58,309 nt of DNA from SURF-21 sp964510515 (GTDB lineage Bacteria > Actinomycetota > Geothermincolia > Geothermincolales > RBG-13-55-18): assembly GCA_964510515.1 (NCBI GenBank), contig CAZEAU010000018.1, forward strand, positions 1 through 58,309, in the 5' to 3' direction. How positions within the stretch are numbered: position 1 is the stretch's first letter; every line of letters starts with the position of its first letter. Positions 14,896 to 22,636 of the stretch are shown here, one piece after another. A program made the position numbers and the translations under genes. The notes under the pieces were generated by a model. That model ran no database searches and was not told where the DNA came from. It was given only the letters and a program-made list of their open reading frames with translations.

Positions 14896-15579
14896 ATGGA
14901 AGAGAACCGGCTGCGGGAATTCCTCAACAACCTCGACGAGGGACTGCGCCCGGAGGCCAGGGAGCTTTTCAGACCGGAGAGCATGGACCGCGAGCAATAC
15001 ATCTTCATCGACCAGGAGGAGGCCACCCACCTCTACCTGGTGGAAACGGGCACGGTGGAGGCCAACATAGTCCACGGCGACGGCAGGCTCTACATCCTGG
15101 ATTTCCTCTACCCGGGCGATATCCTGGGCGAGGCCGCCCTCTACGAGGAGGGCGTCTATTCTTATTCAGCCGTGGCGCGCGAGTCCTCCCAGCTGTGGAG
15201 GGTGAGCTGGGACGACCTGCAGTGGCTGGCCTCGCGCGATCCCCTCTTCGCCCTGCACATCATCAGGCTGGTGGTACGCCGCCTCGACCAGGCCTATTAC
15301 AAGGACCGCTGCATCGCCGGGGAAAAGGTGGAGAGGCGCATCGCCTGCGTGCTACTCAAGATGGCGGGGGAGATCGGGGTCTACAACAAGTGCGGGCTGG
15401 CCATCGACACCCCCCTCACCAACCGGGATATCGCCGGGCTGGTGGGCTCCACCGAGGAGACGGTGTCGCGCATCATGAGCCGCCTGAAAAAGGAGGGCAT
15501 TCTCTCCAGCGAGGGGAAGATCCTGCTCATCAGGGACAAGGATGCCTTGAGCGCCTATTTCAACGGCATGGGGATTTGA
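14896..15579 (+). CDS. Crp/Fnr-family transcription regulator
   Basis: A 227-aa regulator with the family's two domains. Residues 25-125 form the cyclic-nucleotide-binding-type jelly roll (EEATHLYLVETGTVEANIVH, then DFLYPGDILGEAALYEEGVY; the GE-A-L motif is present but the phosphate Arg is not obvious). Residues 150-220 form the winged helix (LTNRDIAGLVGSTEETVSRI, then MSRLKKEGIL). No N-terminal Cys cluster is present, so it is not an Fnr-type iron-sulfur sensor. ATG 14896 follows GGAGG at 6 bp. It probably responds to redox, nitrosative or nucleotide signals. It may control the adjacent small Cys protein, DUF255 and rubrerythrin genes or the divergent antiporter, but no binding site was identified. 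Confidence 0.85.
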   Translation: MEENRLREFLNNLDEGLRPEARELFRPESMDREQYIFIDQEEATHLYLVETGTVEANIVHGDGRLYILDFLYPGDILGEAALYEEGVYSYSAVARESSQLWRVSWDDLQWLASRDPLFALHIIRLVVRRLDQAYYKDRCIAGEKVERRIACVLLKMAGEIGVYNKCGLAIDTPLTNRDIAGLVGSTEETVSRIMSRLKKEGILSSEGKILLIRDKDALSAYFNGMGI

Positions 15580-15656
15580 TGTGAATCATTGCCCCTCCCG
15601 AACCCGCACCATATCATGGGCGTGAAGGCAAGGACACCGCAGGAGAGGAGCACCGC

Positions 15657-15788
15657 ATGGCCAAGAAGGAGAGCAAGGAAAGAGGAGGGCTCTGCTGCCC
15701 CCATTGCGCCGATTCCAAGTACCCGTGCGTGACCATGGAGAGGCAGATGCGCAAGGCGGAAAAGGAGAAGGAAAAGAAGGAGAGCTGA
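15657..15788 (+). CDS. 43-aa Cys-rich, highly charged small protein
   Basis: A tiny gene opens at ATG 15657 after GGAGAGGAG and ends TGA at 15786-15788. The product starts with Lys/Glu-rich residues, has GGLCCPHCADSKYPCVT (four Cys and one His in 12 residues), then a long Lys/Glu helix. The Cys cluster could hold zinc or an iron ion. It is followed at once by a strong terminator, and lies 77 bp after the Crp/Fnr gene on the same strand, so it may be read with it. No family recognised; a redox-responsive or metal-binding peptide is the most I can say. Confidence 0.6.
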   Translation: MAKKESKERGGLCCPHCADSKYPCVTMERQMRKAEKEKEKKES

Positions 15789-15831
15789 GGGGCGGCATTC
15801 CCGCTTCCGGTTCAGGGTCTTAGAGAGGAGA

Positions 15832-15859
15832 GAGGCGCGGTGGCTCCGCGCCTCTTTTT
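15832..15859 (+). terminator. Rho-independent terminator
   Basis: GAGGCGCGG (15832-15840) pairs with CCGCGCCTC (15846-15854) around a 5-nt loop, followed by TTTTT (15855-15859). It ends the Crp/Fnr and small Cys protein transcript. Confidence 0.9.
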
Positions 15860-15915
15860 CTGCGGCGCGAGAGGACAAGCGGGGCACAGGGAGACCACGC
15901 AGCGCTGATCCGGCA

Positions 15916-16004
15916 GGCGCCCCCGCCCGCGCGCGGGCGGGAGATCGGCCATGGCTACGCGCTTCACGGCACCTGCGGCGCCCCCGCCCGCGCGCGGGCG
16001 GGAG
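15916..16004. repeat. Two copies of a 28-bp GC palindrome repeat
   Basis: Identical 28-bp units at 15916-15943 and 15977-16004, 61 bp apart start to start. Each contains the perfect palindrome CCCGCCCGCGCGCGGGCGGG. They lie directly before the DUF255 gene and could form strong hairpins in its leader. Confidence 0.8.
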
Positions 16005-16026
16005 GGAACGACAAGGAGGGGTTGTC

Positions 16027-17772
16027 ATGGGAGGGGATGCGAAAGGCGGCGGGGCGGCGGGGAAGGAGGATTTCCGCTTCAGCCCTCGCCCCAACCGCGC
16101 CGCCGACATCGACTGGCTCCCCTGGGGGGAGGAGGCCTTCAGGCGGGCCGGGGAGGAGGGCAAGGCCGTGCTGCTCTCCATCTCCGCGGTATGGTGTCAC
16201 TGGTGTCACGTCATGGACGAGACCTCCTATTCCGACCGCGCGGTGATCAACCTCATCAACACCGGCTTCGTGGCGGTGCGCGTGGACAGCGACCGCAACC
16301 CGGACATCAACCGCCGCTACAACCAGGGGGGCTGGCCGACCACCGCCTTCCTGGACGAAAGGGGGACCCTGCTGGCGGGCGCCACCTACCTGCCCCCGGA
16401 GACCATGCGCGCCGCCCTGGAGAGGATATCCGAGCTCTACGCCGGGCATGAAACAGATATCGCCGCGCACGAGCCAGACCTCTTCCCGGCGCGGGAGGCG
16501 CGGGAGCCCCGCCTGGAGATGGTGGAGGAGGCCGGGGCGCAGCTCCTGCGCGCCTGGGACCGCGCCCACGGTGGGCTGGGCCGCGAGCCCAAGTTCCCGC
16601 AGCCGGACTCCCTTTCCCTGGCCCTGGACCTCTACGCGGACCAGGGAAACGCCGACTACCTTCTCTTCGCCCGCAGCACGCTGGAGGCCATGATACGGGG
16701 CAACCTCCTGGACAAGGTCGAGGGCGGCTTCTTCCGCTACTCCACCACCCGCGACTGGTCTATACCCCATTACGAGAAGATGCTCGCGGACAACGCCGCC
16801 CTGGTGGAGGTGCTGCTCAGGGCCTACGCCCTCAGCGGCGCGGAGGTCTTCCGCCGCACCGCCCGCGAGACCGCCGACTTCATCTACCGCGGCTTGAGCG
16901 ACGGCGCCTCACGCCTCTTCGGGAGCCAGGACGCGGACGAGGCCTACTATCTGCTGGACGCGGAGGGCAGGGAGGGCCGCGTCCCGCCCCCGGTGGACCG
17001 CACCGTATATACCGACCTGGCGGCGCGCGCGGCGGTGAGCCTGCTCGTCGAGGGCACGGCGCTGGACCGCCCCGAACACGTATCCCTGGCCCGGGGCGCG
17101 CTCGACTTCCTGTGGTCGCAGGCCTATCTGCCCGGCGAGGGCATGGCCCATTATCACGACGGCGCCGGGGCCCGGCGGCGGGGATTGCTGGAGGACAACG
17201 TCGAGGCGGCCGCGGCTTACCTCGCCGCCTTCGCCTTCTCGGGGGAGGAAACGTACCTGCGCCGGGCGGAGACGCTGCTCCGCCATGTGGTGCAGACCCA
17301 CTGGGACGCGCGCAGCCACCTCTTCCTCGATACCGCGGCCGCGAACGCCCTGCCGGGCCTGCGCCCCGAGGCGGCCGAACCGGGGAGCCAGGCGCGCGCC
17401 GCCGAGGCCATGCTCCTCCTCCACGCCCTGGGGGGCGGGGAGGAGTGGCGCGGACGCGCCGGGGACCTCCTCTCCGCCGCGGCGGGAATGGCGGGGGCAT
17501 ACGGGATCCTGAGCGCGCCGCTCGCCGCGGCGCTCAACCTCTACCTGCGCGGCCCCCTGCTGGTGAGAATTGGGGGCGGGGACGAGGAGGCGAGACGCCC
17601 CTTCGTGGCGGCGGCCCTGCGCTCCCCCCGCGCCAGGACCCTGCCGGTGCTCGAACCGGAGGCGGAGGGGGAAGCATGGTCCGAGGTATGCACCGCCCGG
17701 GCCTGCACGCTGCGCACCTCGGACCCGGCGGAGCTGGCCCGCGAACTGGGCTCGACCGCCGCGACGCGCTGA
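16027..17772 (+). CDS. Thioredoxin-domain protein, DUF255/YyaL (spermatogenesis-associated 20) family
   Basis: A 581-aa soluble protein. Residues 15-150 form a thioredoxin-like domain with WCHWCHVMDE; the paired Cys57 and Cys60 take the place of the thioredoxin active site. It continues with PDINRRYNQGGWPTTAFLDE. Residues 165-580 form an (alpha/alpha)6 toroid resembling glycosidases or epimerases (GGLGREPKFPQPDS, SIPHYEKMLADNAALVEVLL). Length is a little short of the usual 650-700. The family is widespread and poorly understood; a redox role is usually assumed. ATG 16027 follows AAGGAGGGG. The rubrerythrin gene follows 113 bp later on the same strand, consistent with an oxidative-stress theme. 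Confidence 0.9.
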   Translation: MGGDAKGGGAAGKEDFRFSPRPNRAADIDWLPWGEEAFRRAGEEGKAVLLSISAVWCHWCHVMDETSYSDRAVINLINTGFVAVRVDSDRNPDINRRYNQGGWPTTAFLDERGTLLAGATYLPPETMRAALERISELYAGHETDIAAHEPDLFPAREAREPRLEMVEEAGAQLLRAWDRAHGGLGREPKFPQPDSLSLALDLYADQGNADYLLFARSTLEAMIRGNLLDKVEGGFFRYSTTRDWSIPHYEKMLADNAALVEVLLRAYALSGAEVFRRTARETADFIYRGLSDGASRLFGSQDADEAYYLLDAEGREGRVPPPVDRTVYTDLAARAAVSLLVEGTALDRPEHVSLARGALDFLWSQAYLPGEGMAHYHDGAGARRRGLLEDNVEAAAAYLAAFAFSGEETYLRRAETLLRHVVQTHWDARSHLFLDTAAANALPGLRPEAAEPGSQARAAEAMLLLHALGGGEEWRGRAGDLLSAAAGMAGAYGILSAPLAAALNLYLRGPLLVRIGGGDEEARRPFVAAALRSPRARTLPVLEPEAEGEAWSEVCTARACTLRTSDPAELARELGSTAATR

Positions 17773-17885
17773 GGCGGCGAGCGGCGCACGCGGGCAGCAA
17801 AGCGCCCGGGGGGCAACGCTGCGCCCCGCCTCGAGTACAATGGTAGCGGCACCCGGAAGATGACACCGAAAGGAAGAGAGGGGGA

Positions 17886-18386
17886 ATGATGGGCGAGAAG
17901 ACGCGCGAAAACCTGCACGACGCCTACACGGGAGAGTCCAAGGCGGTGGTAAGGCTCAAGGCCTTCGCGGCCAAGGCGGAGGAGGAGGAATACGAGGCGG
18001 TGGCCAAGCTCTTCCGCGCGGTGGCGGAATCGGAGAGCGTGCACGCCTACAACAACCTCCGCTTGCTCAAGGAGATAAAGGACACCGAGACCAACCTGGA
18101 GGAGGCGCTGGCGAGCGAGCAGAAGATAGCGGCGGTGGGCTACGACGCCTTCATCGCGGACGCCGAGGCCGAGGGGGAAAAGGCCGCGGCCATCATGTTC
18201 ACCTATGCGCGCGACGTGGAGGAGCGCCACGCCAAGCTCTACGAGGGAGCCCTGCAGCACATGGTGGCGGACCAGGTCCCCGCCTACTACATCTGCAGCG
18301 TGTGCGGCTATGTCGCCGACGACGTGGTCCCGGAGAAATGCCCCGTGTGCGGCGCCCCCGAGGACAAGTTCTATGCGGTGGAATAA
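17886..18386 (+). CDS. rbr: Rubrerythrin
   Basis: A 166-aa non-haem iron peroxidase that reduces hydrogen peroxide in anaerobes. The N-terminal four-helix bundle carries the di-iron ligands, with the characteristic Glu-rich helices (DAYTGESKAVVRLKAFAAKA, the ESESVHAYN segment, and a late AR-x-x-EERHAKLYEGAL). The C-terminal rubredoxin-like domain has CSVCGYV and CPVCGAP (two Cys-x2-Cys), giving the FeS4 site. Two ATG codons stand in tandem at 17886 and 17889 after a GGGGGA stretch; either may serve. A TACAAT box at 17836-17841 could be its -10. A shared hairpin terminator follows. Confidence 0.95.
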   Translation: MMGEKTRENLHDAYTGESKAVVRLKAFAAKAEEEEYEAVAKLFRAVAESESVHAYNNLRLLKEIKDTETNLEEALASEQKIAAVGYDAFIADAEAEGEKAAAIMFTYARDVEERHAKLYEGALQHMVADQVPAYYICSVCGYVADDVVPEKCPVCGAPEDKFYAVE

Positions 18387-18417
18387 ACGCGAGGCGCGGC
18401 GGCCCGCGCCAAGCAAA

Positions 18418-18439
18418 AGGGCTCCCCGCGGGGAGCCCT
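18418..18439. terminator. Bidirectional hairpin terminator between convergent genes
   Basis: AGGGCTCCCCGCGGGGAGCCCT, a perfect 22-bp palindrome; on the minus strand it is followed by TTTTGC. It serves the coiled-coil gene on the minus strand and probably rubrerythrin on the plus strand. Confidence 0.8.
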
Positions 18440-18455
18440 CAGAACTCCGCTTCAG

Positions 18456-18686
18456 CTATTCTATGCCGCACCTCTCGAGGGACTCCTTGACCTCGAGCAG
18501 GCCCCTCTTCCTTCTCTCCAGCTCGGCCAGCCTGGCCTCCACGTCCTGCATCTCCGGGTCGAACACGCAGGCCCCGAAGGAGCAGTCCACGCCCGCGACC
18601 TCCTGCAGCCTGCTCGCGACCACCCTGAGCTCTTCCTCGTAGGCCGCTATTTCCTCGTTCAACAGCTCCTCTTTTTCATTGGCCAT
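18456..18686 (-). CDS. Small coiled-coil protein, 76 aa
   Basis: I start at ATG 18686 because AAAGGAGG stands 8 bp before it; longer readings lack a ribosome site. The product is almost all helix. A Glu-rich segment (EKEELLNEEIAAYEEELRVV) is followed by a short Cys-bearing turn (GVDCSFGACVFDPE) and a second heptad helix (VEARLAELERRKRGLLEVKE). This predicts a helical hairpin or dimeric coiled coil whose loop carries two Cys. I do not recognise a family. It is monocistronic and convergent with rubrerythrin. A structural or chaperone-like role is only a guess. Confidence 0.65.
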   Translation of the reverse strand: MANEKEELLNEEIAAYEEELRVVASRLQEVAGVDCSFGACVFDPEMQDVEARLAELERRKRGLLEVKESLERCGIE

Positions 18687-18794
18687 CGCCGCTACCTCCT
18701 TTGTTATTCCTCCCATCATCCTATCCATTATACCCAAAGGGGTCGATTTTTCTACGGGCGGGAAGGGGGCGCACCCCCCCGCGGTCGTGGGCGC

Positions 18795-20738
18795 TCAGAT
18801 GCCGTAGGCGTTGAAGTAAACGGACCTCTCGGCCACGATGCCCCCCCGGCAGCGCACCTCCATGGAGAGGGCGTCCGCCGCCCCCGCCTCGGAGCAGACG
18901 TCGACGGTCATCCTGCCCCATGGGGGCAGTTGGTACTCGCGGCTAAGGACCTCCCCGTCCCCCTTGTGGTAATGCACACTTATGCTGCGCTTCTCCCGCG
19001 AGGGGTTGAAGAGGGCCAGCCATTGCGAGAAACCCCGCGAGGTGCACCCCTCCGCGAAGAGCCAGGTCTCGCGCGGCGCGTCCGCCCCCGGGCTGCAGTA
19101 CCCTCCCGCCGCGTTGCCGGAACGGAAGTAGGTGGCGCGCTCGGCGGTCACGGGGAGCAGGCTGTGCAGGGCAAGGGAGTAATCGATTCCGGCGGGCAGC
19201 AGGGAGTTGAGGTACAGGGTCTTTCTCTCTCCCGCGGCCAGGGCCACGCTTTCCCTGACCACGGACCCGTCCGAGGAGTACATGCCGACCTCACACCAGG
19301 TTGCGCAGGCGCAGGGGTTGAAGAGGGAGAGCCAGCTGTCGAAGAAGCCGCGCGTGGTCCCCTCGGCGAAGTAACGCCCCGCGCTCGGGCGGGCGATGCC
19401 GGGCACACAGTGGGAGCCGGCACAGAGGTCCCCGCGGGCGAAATACTCGGCCCGCTCCGCCGCCAGCGGGAGGACGGAGCGTATCTCCGCCGCGTAATCG
19501 CCCTCCCCCACCACGTCGTTCACGCGCAGGGTGAGCCGGGAGAGCGGCTCGAGGACCAGGGCGACCTCCTCCGCCCCTCCCTCCGCGCCGTGCAGGACGA
19601 CCTCGACGCCGGCCCTCTCCCGCCGGGAGGGATTGAAGACCACGAGGTATTCCTCGAAGCCCGGCCTCACCGTCCCCTCGGGAAAGTAGAAGCGCCTCGA
19701 GATCTCGCTTATCCCCGGGGAGGTGGAGCCGCCGCCGTTCCCGCCGCCGCGGTTGAAATATAACGCCCGCTCCGCCGCCACCGGCCCGGAGGAGTGCAGC
19801 ACCGCGGATACTTCGTCCTGCCACGGGACCTCGCCGTTGACGGCGATGGACAGCCTCTGGCGCGGCGGGACGGTATAATGGCGGCACGCCTCCCCCTGGG
19901 GGGAATAGTAGCTCACCCGCGCCGATACCTCCTCCTCGCCGGGGTTGAAGACCAGCAGCCATTCCTCGAACCCGGGGCGGGTGTTGCCCTCGGCGAAATA
20001 ATGGCGCGTCGCCGCCTCGGCGACGCCGGGGCCGGATTCGCCCCCGCGCACCAGGGACTTCCAGCCGTAGAGCTCGCTCAGGGTGACCAGGCCAAAGCCC
20101 CGGGCCTGCAGCCCCTGCACCACCCCGGTCACCAGCTCCAGGGTGTTGCGGCCGCCGAAATGGAAGAGAAGTATATCGCCGTCCGCGGCGCCTCCGACCA
20201 TGCGGTTCACGCGCTCCTGCACGGAGAGGGAGGTGTCGAGGGCGTCCATGCTGTCGAAGTCCCACATCACCGGGGCATATCCCGCGGCGGCGGCCACCGC
20301 GGTCACCCTGGCGTCGATGAAACCTCCCGGCGGCCTGAACAGGGGCAGGCACTGCCCGGTGGCGGCGCCGATGACCGCCTGGCAGGCGTTCAGCTCCGCG
20401 GCGATCTGCGCGTCCGTGAGCCTGGTCAGCCAGGGGTGGGTCTGGGTGTGGTTGCACACGTCCCAGCCCAGGGCGTCCATCTCCTGCAGCAGGAAGGGGT
20501 TCCTCTCCGCCCAGGCGCCGATGACGAAGGCGGAGGCGCTTATCCCCTGGGAGTGCAGGTATTCCAGTATGCGGTGGTCGAAATTATAGCCGTCGTCGAA
20601 GGTGAGCGCCACGCGCGGGGGGGGTTGTGCGCCGGCCGTGCCGCGGCCGGGCGCGGCCAGCGGCACGGTGAAGAAGGCGGCCGCCGCCAGCAGCGCCAGC
20701 GCCGCCCTCGCCGCCAACCGCCCTCGCCGCGCTGACAA
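18795..20738 (-). CDS. Secreted NodB-type polysaccharide deacetylase with four surface repeats
   Basis: A 647-aa exported protein. Signal peptide: residues 1-37, ending before AQPP. The NodB deacetylase domain (40-230) keeps all motifs: TFDDGYN (46-52), HTQTH (97-101, metal His pair), RPPGG (136-140), a WDFDSMD motif and ILLFH. It should remove acetyl groups from cell-wall or capsular sugars. Residues 240-647 are four repeats of about 100 aa, each opening Y-F-x-E-G-x-T-R-x-G-F-E-E-W-L and closing with an AER-x-x-YF strand. The same type of repeat forms the C-terminal half of the glycoside hydrolase at 38006-40663. The start is TTG 20738 after AGGGGGG. It lies 11 bp after the HDAC-fold gene, in one operon. 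Confidence 0.85.
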   Translation of the reverse strand: MSARRGRLAARAALALLAAAAFFTVPLAAPGRGTAGAQPPPRVALTFDDGYNFDHRILEYLHSQGISASAFVIGAWAERNPFLLQEMDALGWDVCNHTQTHPWLTRLTDAQIAAELNACQAVIGAATGQCLPLFRPPGGFIDARVTAVAAAAGYAPVMWDFDSMDALDTSLSVQERVNRMVGGAADGDILLFHFGGRNTLELVTGVVQGLQARGFGLVTLSELYGWKSLVRGGESGPGVAEAATRHYFAEGNTRPGFEEWLLVFNPGEEEVSARVSYYSPQGEACRHYTVPPRQRLSIAVNGEVPWQDEVSAVLHSSGPVAAERALYFNRGGGNGGGSTSPGISEISRRFYFPEGTVRPGFEEYLVVFNPSRRERAGVEVVLHGAEGGAEEVALVLEPLSRLTLRVNDVVGEGDYAAEIRSVLPLAAERAEYFARGDLCAGSHCVPGIARPSAGRYFAEGTTRGFFDSWLSLFNPCACATWCEVGMYSSDGSVVRESVALAAGERKTLYLNSLLPAGIDYSLALHSLLPVTAERATYFRSGNAAGGYCSPGADAPRETWLFAEGCTSRGFSQWLALFNPSREKRSISVHYHKGDGEVLSREYQLPPWGRMTVDVCSEAGAADALSMEVRCRGGIVAERSVYFNAYGI

Positions 20739-20749
20739 ATCACGCCCCC

Positions 20750-21616
20750 CTAAGAAGCCAGCTCCTCCACCACGTCCCCGATGGCCCGGCGCGCCACCCG
20801 CGGGTTGGCTCCGCCCGAGAGCACGTAGCAGACGTTGGTGGCGTAAACCTGCTTCACCTTGCGGGCGAAGGCGGCGTAGAAATCGTCGCTGAGCTCGAAG
20901 GCGCCGTAGTCGTCGTAGTGGTTATCGTGCCCGAATATGATGAACAGCAGGTCGTGGGGGAAACTGGCGGCCGCATCCAGTGCCCGGTCCACGCCGGCCA
21001 GAAAACGCTCGTCGTCCGCGTTGTGGGGGAGGTCGATATCCAGGTTGTTGGGCCCCTCCTCGCTCCCCATGGGGTAGCCGGAGTGGAAGTTTACGTGCAG
21101 CACGCCCTCGTCGGGCCCGAGGATGTCGCGCGTGCCGTCCCCGAAATGGGGGTCGATATCGATGATCGCGAAACGCATTCCCGGATCGGAGTCGCGCAGG
21201 CGGGTCACGGCCATGGCTACGTCGTTGAGGAAGCAGAAGCCCCAGAAACCTTCCCGGCTGGCGTGATGTCCCGCCGCCCCCACGAAGCAGAAGGCCGCCT
21301 CGGCGTTGCCGGCGGCCACCTCCTCTGCTCCCTGCACCACCGCGCCCGCGGAGAGCAGCGATACCTCCAGGTAGCCGCTGTTGGCCACGCCGCGCATGTG
21401 GGACGGGCTGTGTACGCGCTCCGCCAGCCGCATGTCCGCGGGCTCGGGCTGGATGAGCTTCACTCCCGCGCGCTCCAGGATGCCGCGCGCCTTGAGCTCG
21501 TCGAAGGCGGGGGCCACGCGGTCCCGCAGCGCGGGATAACCGCGCCGCGCGAAATCCGGATGATACAACAGGGCCAGTTTGCCGGGAAGCCCGCTGCTCC
21601 GCTGCGGTCCCGCCAT
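20750..21616 (-). CDS. HDAC-fold (arginase-deacetylase superfamily) protein with altered active site
   Basis: A 288-aa protein of the histone deacetylase/acetylpolyamine amidohydrolase fold. Zinc-site and general-base elements are visible: GAAGHHASREGFWGFCFLND (His-His pair), DIDPHFGDGT (ligands Asp and His), and FGHDNHYDDYG (third ligand Asp). The catalytic Tyr normally found in a late G-G-Y-N motif is replaced: here it reads VLSGGANPRV. The enzyme may be slow, or use another residue to stabilise the transition state. ATG 21616 is chosen over 21622 because AAGGAAGG then has proper spacing. The NodB deacetylase gene follows 11 bp later. Substrate unknown; an acetylated small molecule is plausible. 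Confidence 0.8.
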   Translation of the reverse strand: MAGPQRSSGLPGKLALLYHPDFARRGYPALRDRVAPAFDELKARGILERAGVKLIQPEPADMRLAERVHSPSHMRGVANSGYLEVSLLSAGAVVQGAEEVAAGNAEAAFCFVGAAGHHASREGFWGFCFLNDVAMAVTRLRDSDPGMRFAIIDIDPHFGDGTRDILGPDEGVLHVNFHSGYPMGSEEGPNNLDIDLPHNADDERFLAGVDRALDAAASFPHDLLFIIFGHDNHYDDYGAFELSDDFYAAFARKVKQVYATNVCYVLSGGANPRVARRAIGDVVEELAS

Positions 21617-21777
21617 GAGCATCCCTTCCTTTCTTCCTCCGTCCCGCCGGCCCGCACCCGCAGGGCGCGCACCTCCAGGATCCGCGGCCCGCGGCGCCGC
21701 CGCTCGCGCCCTCCCCCGCCCCTCATCCTTCGCCCCTCGCCCCCCTGCCATCAATGATACCCCATATCCTGGCATGC

Positions 21778-21805
21778 CTGACCGGCGGCCGCCGCATGCT
21801 ATAAT
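21778..21805 (+). promoter_or_regulatory. Promoter of the GYD gene
   Basis: -35 CTGACC (21778-21783), 16-nt spacer, -10 TATAAT (21800-21805) with extended TGC. The gene starts 36 bases further on, after GGAGGTACGGAA. Confidence 0.65.
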
Positions 21806-21841
21806 CTGCTTTAATCACAACGCGGAAAGGGAGGTACGGAA

Positions 21842-22126
21842 ATGCCCGTCTTCGTCATGCTCACCAAGCTCACCGACAACGGAGCCAATACCATCAACCG
21901 CGACCCCGGGCGCATCAAGGAAGTGAACAGGGACGTGGAGGAACTAGGCGCGAGGGTGCTCGCCCAGTACGCGCTCCTGGGCGAGCACGACTTCCTCAAC
22001 ATCCTGGAGGCGCCGGACACCGACACCATCATGCGCATCTCGCTCAAACTCGCCTCGCGCGGGACCCTGAGGATCAAGACCATCGACGCCATGCCCATAG
22101 ACGACTTCATCAAGGCTATGAAATAG
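21842..22126 (+). CDS. GYD-domain protein, copy 1
   Basis: A 94-aa protein of the GYD family, a ferredoxin-like (dimeric alpha/beta barrel) fold with no settled function. Seen: the LTKLTDNGANTINRDPGRIK start, the middle strand VLAQYALLGEHDFLNILEA where the family motif Gly-Tyr-Asp is read as Gly-Glu-His-Asp, and the SLKLASRGTLRIKTIDAMP end. A paralogue of the same length follows 133 bp downstream. The promoter at 21778 and the ribosome site GGGAGGTACGGAA support ATG 21842. GYD proteins are small enough to act as binding partners or as dimeric sensors. No metal ligand set is obvious. Confidence 0.85.
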   Translation: MPVFVMLTKLTDNGANTINRDPGRIKEVNRDVEELGARVLAQYALLGEHDFLNILEAPDTDTIMRISLKLASRGTLRIKTIDAMPIDDFIKAMK

Positions 22127-22259
22127 CCGCTTCCGTCGCCAGGTCCCTCGGGCCCCGCGCGTGCGGGCCCCGCCGCGCCGTTTACCCGCCCCCGCCCCGG
22201 GGTAGATAGATGTTGTCCATCCGATTCAGACCCGCGGGAAAAAGGAGGGAGGAGTAAGC

Positions 22260-22544
22260 ATGGGAGTGTACATTCTCCTCAGCCGCCTCACGGATGAGGG
22301 CTGCGCCACGCTGACCAAGAACCCCGACCGCATCAAGGAAGTGAACAAGGACGTGGAGGCCATGGGCGGAAAGGTGCTGTCCCAGTACGTGGTCATGGGG
22401 CAGTACGATTTCATGAACATCGTCGAGGCCCCCAACAACGAGACCATCGCCAAGATCTCCGTGCAGCTGTCTTCGCGCGGCACCGTGCGCATCATGACCC
22501 TGCCGGCCATCGACGTCGACACCTTCATCGAGAGCCTCAAGTAG
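22260..22544 (+). CDS. GYD-domain protein, copy 2
   Basis: A tandem paralogue of the gene at 21842: same length (94 aa), the same spacing, and shared segments such as PDRIKEVNKDVEAMGGKVLS and SVQLSSRGTVRIMTLPAID. Here the family motif is MGQYDFMNIVEAPN, closer to Gly-Tyr-Asp. It has its own ribosome site (AAAAAGGAGGGAGGAG before ATG 22260) and no terminator before it, so it may be read with copy 1 or separately. The divergence between copies is moderate, so the duplication is not recent. Heterodimer formation is a natural idea for two barrel halves, but it is inference. Confidence 0.85.
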   Translation: MGVYILLSRLTDEGCATLTKNPDRIKEVNKDVEAMGGKVLSQYVVMGQYDFMNIVEAPNNETIAKISVQLSSRGTVRIMTLPAIDVDTFIESLK

Positions 22545-22562
22545 AAGCGGAAAAACAACGCC

Positions 22563-22594
22563 GGGCCGGCGCCCTTCATGCCGCGCGCCGGCCC
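22563..22594. terminator. Hairpin between convergent GYD and glycosyltransferase genes
   Basis: GGGCCGGCGC (22563-22572) pairs with GCGCCGGCCC (22585-22594). There is no T-run on either side, so its terminating strength is uncertain. Confidence 0.5.
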
Positions 22595-22636
22595 CTCCGC
22601 GTTCCCGCCGCGCCGCGCGCGGGTGCCCGCCCCGCG

